Shown piece after piece: positions 59,601 through 64,000 of a stretch of 64,000 nucleotides of DNA. The notes beneath the pieces were generated by a model. That model was not told where the DNA came from, ran no database searches, and saw only the letters and a list, made by a program, of their open reading frames with translations. The stretch covers positions 15,705,699 through 15,769,698 of the forward strand of contig CP137683.1 in the NCBI GenBank assembly GCA_037976565.1, read 5' to 3'. Both the position numbers and the translations under genes were made by a program. The DNA comes from Mesocentrotus franciscanus. Lineage: Eukaryota > Echinodermata > Echinoidea > Camarodonta > Strongylocentrotidae. Positions within the stretch are counted from its first letter, which is position 1, and every line of letters begins with the position of its first letter.

Positions 59601-60920
59601 CTTGTTATTTACAATGGTTTGATGGATTCTGATATTCGCTCCTACAAGACATTTAACAAAAAAAAGTACATCAGTTTAATTCGCAACATTTTCGTTTCTC
59701 GTAACAGGTGCAGTATGGCCAGGCACAGCCAATGACAGTGGTGGCTAATAAATAGACGCCGGGTCCAGGTATTGTGATTTTAATCTTCTTTAAAAATCGT
59801 ATTTCTTGAAAATTGTTTGATTGCCGTATAATTTATGTTTGTAGAAGAGTCGTGGTCTGGTGGATGCGTCAACGGACCATGGATCACATGGGTCGGCACT
59901 AATGTCATTTGGCAAGACATTAATCTACATTTGCCACTCTCCACCCAGGTGTTAAATGGGTACCCGGGAGGATGCGAACGTTAATGTGGTTGGACAGGCA
60001 TGTGTGCGCTTGAAAAATGGCGCCTGGCCTGATAGCGTGCACCATCATGTGCTGATTAGCAATTAGATAAAACGACTGGTAAGCGGAGGGCCAAAGTCAA
60101 ATATCATACTAACTTTTTGAGTTGGTTGCCACTACCACACAAACGAAGCACACCTTGTTTATTCGAAATTTTCTGAAACATCACAGGGTATAGAAGTACT
60201 TATTAATTGCACTCAGCACTCCTAATCCTTTGAGCTTTCTTCACTGCTAAATGTCCAATCACTATCGTCCATTTAATATACCGAGATACTGGCCAAAATT
60301 AGGGGGAAATCATCCACAAAAAGCAAGTTTTGGCTCAAAATCTTAATTTTTCACACTACAATAACTAGTTCGAAACCAAGTCAATGCGATTGTGCCCTAT
60401 AGTAAGGCATTAATCCTTATTATCAAGTCCCTCGGATAAGACTTAAAGCTGTCGGTTCCCTGGTTTTTACTTACAAGCATAAACATGCTTTCTTAGCAGT
60501 CAGGTAAAACTTATTTTTTTAATTTGTGTTCAAGACGGCCTCTTGGTGTTGACATGATTATTTCTCAAAGGGACTTGGTGAAGTTTGCCTGTGTGCATTG
60601 TAGTATTATCCACTGGATCAGTTTCGATGAATAACCTAAAGGAAAAAAATTAATAAATATACTTTTCCACAAAGTAATGGTTGTTAATATTATCATTACT
60701 ATTATTATTATTATCATTATTATTAATACTGTTATTATTATTATTATTGTCGTTGTTATTACTATTATTATTGTTATTAGTAGAAGCTTAGTAGTAGTAG
60801 TAGTTGAACTAATAGTATAATGATTATAATGATGACGGTCATGATCAATATTGATATTATTTTCATTATTATTATGACTATCATTACTTTTATTATATTT
60901 CAACAGAAAGCAGAAATTAG
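53342..60920 (+). CDS. Copy C: MS4A-like paralogue with altered C-tail (gene span)
   Basis: Seven exons are present with good splice sites (53342-53659, 54965-55138, 55864-55920, 56569-56709, 58925-59073, 59708-59768, 60907-60920). Exon 5 is 149 nt instead of 150: one G is missing from the GGGGG run after TGTTGT. As read, all four membrane segments are kept, the Cys-rich tail is replaced by ATPAAVPKPRPTRALPLLPP, and translation ends at TGA 59733-59735 (288 aa). If the missing G is a sequencing error, the original frame ends at an in-frame TAG in exon 6 (59753-59755), giving 295 aa and lacking the last 16 residues of copy A. Either way copy C could still make a four-pass protein with a changed cytosolic tail. 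It may equally be an early pseudogene. Confidence 0.65.
53892..54440. mobile_element. TTAA-site foldback element in intron 1, copy C
   Basis: TTAA at 53888-53891 and 54441-54444. Copies A and B keep the empty site (gcttaatatctacaac at 2252 and about 22098). Ends agggaaccaaaaccttcatc on both strands, with long inverted arms (gataacttgtcac-type and cgccctct stretches pair). No coding content. Confidence 0.85.
54965..55138 (+). CDS. Copy C exon 2
   Basis: 58 open codons, phase 0. GFATGVVHLIVAILSIILGG is TM1; the short loop is AFPVSQVG. Only conservative differences from copy A. Confidence 0.82.
55864..55920 (+). CDS. Copy C exon 3
   Basis: 19 open codons, FYIPTGILGVASRNKNSCV, phase 0. Confidence 0.8.
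56569..56709 (+). CDS. Copy C exon 4
   Basis: 47 open codons, phase 0. TM3 is as in copy A to GM, then IAYESSVAAV. The loop is shorter and made of Tyr/Ser repeats: QQYCYSYSYSYSCVNYRSE, with two Cys. Confidence 0.82.
56795..57145 (-). pseudogene. L2/CR1-type LINE reverse transcriptase C-terminal fragment, inverted half
   Basis: On the minus strand, HYLNRKSIAILVHSLIISHV then DNCNALFYGL, RVQRIQNTAARLITGARS and LFDLHWLPV. These are the hallmark late motifs of CR1/L2/Jockey-group RTs. A small gap follows (VILCFKAQN), then a region ending near RRNLRSSS. It breaks off at 56795, and its continuation is on the plus strand at 57557. Confidence 0.8.
57146..57553 (-). other. Inverted piece of host intron 4
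   Basis: This stretch is the reverse complement of copy A intron 4 (about 6206-6650), e.g. ggaccgcgacagtctctaac against gttagagactgtcgcggtcc. In copy C it lies between the two LINE halves. Confidence 0.8.
57557..57925 (+). pseudogene. L2/CR1-type LINE 3' end (RT C-terminus and tail)
   Basis: 57557-57688 reads YYGNRAFNSVSAPVLWNSLP then LEIRKINSLAMFKTAVKTYL and ends FSN-TAA, the standard C-terminus of these LINEs. The 3'UTR ends taaagcgcacagagg ... gcgctatataaatcacaatt with an ATT tail (57898-57920). Confidence 0.82.
58925..59073 (+). CDS. Copy C exon 5 (one base short)
   Basis: GATSVHAILAIIGLVEFINC and the rest of TM4 are intact up to VYCCG. The G run TGTGGGGCC has one G fewer than copy A, shifting the last 20 codons. 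The acceptor is ttctaattag and the donor gtaagt. Confidence 0.75.
59250..59305. repeat. GT microsatellite, intron 5 copy C
   Basis: GT runs with C interruptions, in the place of the GT tracts at 8297 and 36407. Confidence 0.9.
59708..59768 (+). CDS. Copy C exon 6 with TAG
   Basis: Same length and splice sites as copy A exon 6. In the ancestral frame AATAAATAG replaces AATAAATAT, giving a stop at 59753-59755. In the shifted frame carried from exon 5 a TGA occurs at 59733-59735. Confidence 0.7.
59845..60070 (+). mobile_element. SINE relic in intron 6, copy C
   Basis: Same SINE at the same intron position as copy A 8897-9215. The B-box-like part (gttcgcgtttcgagtcccgg) has been deleted here and the tail is replaced from about 60070. 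Confidence 0.7.
60680..60900. repeat. ATT/TAG microsatellite cluster
   Basis: Mixed ATT, ATC, GTT and TAG triplet runs ahead of exon 7, matching in position the cluster at 9712-9850. Confidence 0.85.
60907..60920 (+). CDS. Copy C exon 7 (downstream of premature stops)
   Basis: The acceptor tatttcaacag is followed by E-S-R-N-TAG in the ancestral frame. It is open but would not be translated with the stops in exon 6. Confidence 0.5.
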
Positions 60921-62344
60921 ATGTCTTAATACTGACCAATGACATCATGATGACGTGACATCCATTATCTACACTTAGAAGAATCCCGAACAAAACCTTA
61001 CTTCAAGACGATTGGCACTGATCAACAAATTTACTGAAGAATCTATGAAAAATTAAAATAATTGATATGTTACATGTTGAAAAGTGATGTTCGTTAAGTT
61101 TCAAGTTGATATAGGGGTGGCCTTGATCGGACTTGTCGGAGTTGATGTCCACTTATGGGGGTAATGAGGGATCACTTCCTTAGGAGTTAAGGACACTACA
61201 AATTATACAGGAATTTATTCCAAAGTTGTGGTTGAATTATTGTTTCAAGAGTTGGTTTCAAACTTTTCCCGTTAAGATTTCTACTCAAATTAGTACCTTA
61301 AAATGATTCATCCCGCGCCCATCTCCCAAGAAAAAAGATATTTTCATTCATGTACATTTACATAGATTTGTCATAAAGTATGCCGGCAACCCCCCCCCCC
61401 CCCCAGGGATTTTCCAACAAGAATAAAATAATATCGAGGTTTCGTGAGTTACCATCATGGTTAAAGCGATCCTAACACTAGGTCAGCCTAGGGATGAAAG
61501 TTAACGGTGCAAAAAAACAATTAGGTACACTATTCAGATGTTATCATCTTCAAAAGAATTTAAAAGGTATGACAGCTTCATAAACAGGCTGACTATTGAT
61601 TTTATTTTAACTCTCATATATTCAGGACAAGAATGAAGTTTCTGAAATATCACTGTAGAGGCCTTTTTAACACATATCTGTAGGCCTACAGCATTATATA
61701 TATTCGTGAGTACATTATGACTGATATTACACTTGTATACTGATTATATTCCCTTTTCCTAGATATATTTCTAAATGTGATCTTCTATTAGAAACAAAAT
61801 GAATATGACGTAATACATAAAAATAATAACAGTATATATATTTTTTTATATGATATATTGACGTACCATGTAAGCAATATTATATGTGTAATTTTTTTTC
61901 TTTTTACCTTTTACATTACTATTTTTGTTATCATAGACTTCAAGAGGCTTATTGTGTACATATTTCGGGTGGTTCAATATTCGGTTATGTTGTATTTTAA
62001 AAGTAGTGGTGTATATATCTTCACTGCTTTCTAACATATTTTCACTTATTCTAGTCTAGTAAGTTTTTGCAAAAATCAGAAAAATGATTTCTTAATTGCA
62101 TATATGTATTATTATACCTGATAATATGAATAAGGGCAAATGTGATTGCTTTTGTCTGAAAAACTGTTAACGTGATTATTTGAAAGTGTATACAGTCATC
62201 TAGGTCACAATAGACATGATAGGAGAAGAGAAGGGGGATCTACGACTCAAGCTCCAGAGACAATCGCTCAGAGATCAATATCCTACACTAATATAATGTA
62301 AGAATACATCACCTTTGAAGATAGACCCAAAATCCAAGCCTTAA
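60921..62344. other. 3' flank of copy C, no gene recognised
   Basis: Aligns with 9924-11160 and with 36770-37600. Contains a C run at 61390-61404. The shared block ctacgactcaagctccagag occurs at 62239 and in unit 2 at 37513. Confidence 0.5.
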
Positions 62345-62755
62345 AGCCCACCGCACATTTTACGATCTGGCTACTATCCGATTTTAGAAGAATTTGTGAT
62401 AGCTTTTGATATGAACTTTCAAACCTCTAAAATCTAAATGAACGATGATTTGAATATTCTTATGATTAACAACTATCGAATTTCGGCGGATTTCAAGCTT
62501 CTTGGAAGGAGGAATAGCTAAATATGCTCCGAATCGTAGTGACGTCATTCCAGCAGTGCGATTGTCTACGATTTGAAGTCGATTCGGTTTTTATTCTGAC
62601 TAGAAGGCTTAAATACGCTAGAATTCCAGTTGTTTGTATTCTTAATATTATTTAGAACCTGAATCAGGAAGCCATTTTTGTTTAGATTTCAATATCTAAT
62701 ATGTTTGCCATCTCTTCGAAAATCGGATCGTATAGGAAGATTGTATTGAAAGCGG
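62345..62755. mobile_element. Element with AGCCCACCGCA left end, second copy
   Basis: Preceded by TTAA (62341-62344) and followed by gcggttaac, so a TTAA target is possible. Same sequence as 38522-38912, including the ccgattttag and aaaatcggat inverted parts. Confidence 0.5.
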
Positions 62756-62785
62756 TTAACTTAGCCCTAAACTTAATTAACCCAG

Positions 62786-63628
62786 GAAGCTGTAATGAAT
62801 GGAGATCCCGCCCAAGAGTCCCTTAGAAGTCATCCGTGACACCGCGCGTATTTTGTTTCCCCTACCGTAATCCCCTTAATCCCCCTCCGAGACCGCACAG
62901 CTCCCTGGTAGCACTAAGTCCTCCCTTTCCACGCACCACCCAGCTCAGCGAGCACGGCGGCTTATTCGTTGCCGGCCTGTATACTTAGGGTGAAAAGGGG
63001 TGATGAATTGACAACTTCTAACCCTCATCCAACAAATGCGCAAACATATAACACAATTTCATTTAGTTCTTTTGGGAGATAAACCTTTGGACTACCTTCC
63101 TAGCTATGTACAAATTTAGGAAATTTGTGGAAAATGTCAATAATTAGATGAGAAAAATTCATGATGATGAGAACCTTACATTCGCTTTAACTCACGATTT
63201 CCTTGGTAGATTTCGCTGGTTCAAATGGCTATGTCTTCAGTAGAGTTATCCGAGCACGAAAAAAACATTTAATAACCAATAGAAACTTGCATTGGTCATA
63301 TTTTGTGGATTCTGTATTTTATATGTTATAACTATATACATCTTCCCTGACCGTGACGTAATTTTTGCGGTGCCACGCATGACTTCTAAGGTCGATGCCT
63401 GCATATTTTTACGACCGAGTGTATAGAGAACTTAGGGGAGCAGACGGCATTGCGTAAAATTTCGTAATATTTGGAATGCCAGAGGGGATCTGTGCATTGA
63501 TAAGGACAGCTGTTAATGGATTTGATTGCTGGAGAGGATTACATTTCTTGTTGTTAAGCAAAGTTAATCTTGAATATCTTTCCCTCGGGAAATTCTTTCG
63601 AGACGGTATCTCCATTCATTACAGCTTC
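62786..63628. mobile_element. 843-bp element with GAAGCTGTAATGAATGGAGA ends
   Basis: Both ends read gaagctgtaatgaatggaga (right end inverted). A second inverted pair inside (ttagaagtcatccgtgacac with ggtgccacgcatgacttctaa, imperfect). No duplication flanking it was found, and the 68-codon minus frame (63409-63615) has no recognised motif. Confidence 0.7.
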
Positions 63629-63811
63629 GTGGTCGGACAAACATGACTTACCCTACCTAACAACACGTAATGTATACAGAATGCATTGAAATACAATTAT
63701 TCATAACACGTGAATGAAATAATTCATATCGAGGCACTTCACAAAGACGTGTGCATTACATTTGACGACTTTAAGAAAATTGTCTATTGTCGCTGGTGCA
63801 ATAATGGATCA

Positions 63812-63967
63812 GGGCCCTGTTTCATAAAACTTTCCTTGTTATCAATAACAAGTTATGATAATTGTTATAAGCTACTGAAATCCTTGCATTTGATTGGCGG
63901 TTAGCAGATCTGTCATTGATTTGTGGCAGTTGTTATTGATAACAAGTTTTATGAAACAACTAGGCCC
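63812..63967. mobile_element. 156-bp MITE with GGGCCCTGTTTCATAAAAC ends
   Basis: gggccctgtttcataaaac at the left and, inverted, gggcctagttgtttcataaaac at the right, with inner inverted gttatcaataacaagtta parts. Confidence 0.75.
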
Positions 63968-64000
63968 AGGTGCAACGAGTAAAGAAGGCCTACACTTTCC

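Larger units (their letters stand above)
50031..64000 (+). other. Tandem duplication unit 3 (contains copy C), cut by window end
   Basis: The unit starts at gattgccacttgtaaacc, which aligns with about 20200 in unit 2 and leads into the same upstream flank. After copy C the flank aligns with the flank of copy B (62220-62760 with 37500-38940). It is incomplete at the right end of the window, so further copies could lie beyond. Confidence 0.6.

Noticed and set aside
63409..63615. 68-codon minus-strand frame in the 62786-63628 element
   Set aside because: Short, no transposase or other motif visible, and it runs into the terminal inverted repeat area.

Overview
The window is eukaryotic, repeat-rich and AT-rich. 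Its sparse short exons have strong GTAAGT-type donors, and it carries tRNA-derived SINEs, non-LTR retrotransposons, many foldback MITEs and long ATT/TA/GT microsatellites. The style suggests a marine invertebrate deuterostome, most likely a sea urchin. That assignment is inference and no database search was made.

The only convincing host genes are three tandem, same-strand paralogues of one intron-rich membrane protein. Copy A (exons 1697-9923, 7 coding exons, 311 aa) is intact. Copy B (21580-36145) has a 2-nt frameshift in exon 1 and has lost exons 6 and 7. Copy C (53342-60920) has a 1-nt frameshift in exon 5 and an in-frame TAG in exon 6. The protein has a cytosolic Pro/Gln/Tyr-rich tail of 7-8 octapeptides (YPQGQPVA type), four membrane segments in an MS4A/CD20-like arrangement and a Cys-rich C-terminal tail. 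All three copies share splice phases (0,0,0,0,0,1 where present). The membrane segments are nearly identical, but the large extracellular loop in exon 4 differs strongly in sequence and length (54, 56 and 47 codons).

The genes sit in tandem segmental duplications of roughly 1-17.6 kb, 17.7-50 kb and 50-64 kb (third unit incomplete). Their 5' flanks, introns and 3' flanks align to one another. Size differences come from copy-specific insertions: a 1.37-kb hAT-like element and a 373-bp TTAA element in copy A; a 3.2-kb RTE-like LINE, a nested 28.3-31.6 kb complex and a 3.36-kb composite hAT-like element in copy B; a 549-bp TTAA element and an L2/CR1-type LINE broken by an inversion in copy C. 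Because the paralogues preserve empty sites, many of these insertions can be delimited to the base with their target-site duplications.

Notable oddities: a decayed C2H2 zinc finger inside the composite hAT-like element; a 1.1-kb inverted repeat whose two 212-bp arms each carry a hammerhead-ribozyme-like motif; two head-to-tail MITEs of exactly equal length; and several TTAA-targeting foldback elements, two of them abutting. No rRNA gene, functional tRNA, CRISPR array or operon structure was seen. Most remaining sequence is intronic or intergenic with no recognisable coding content.
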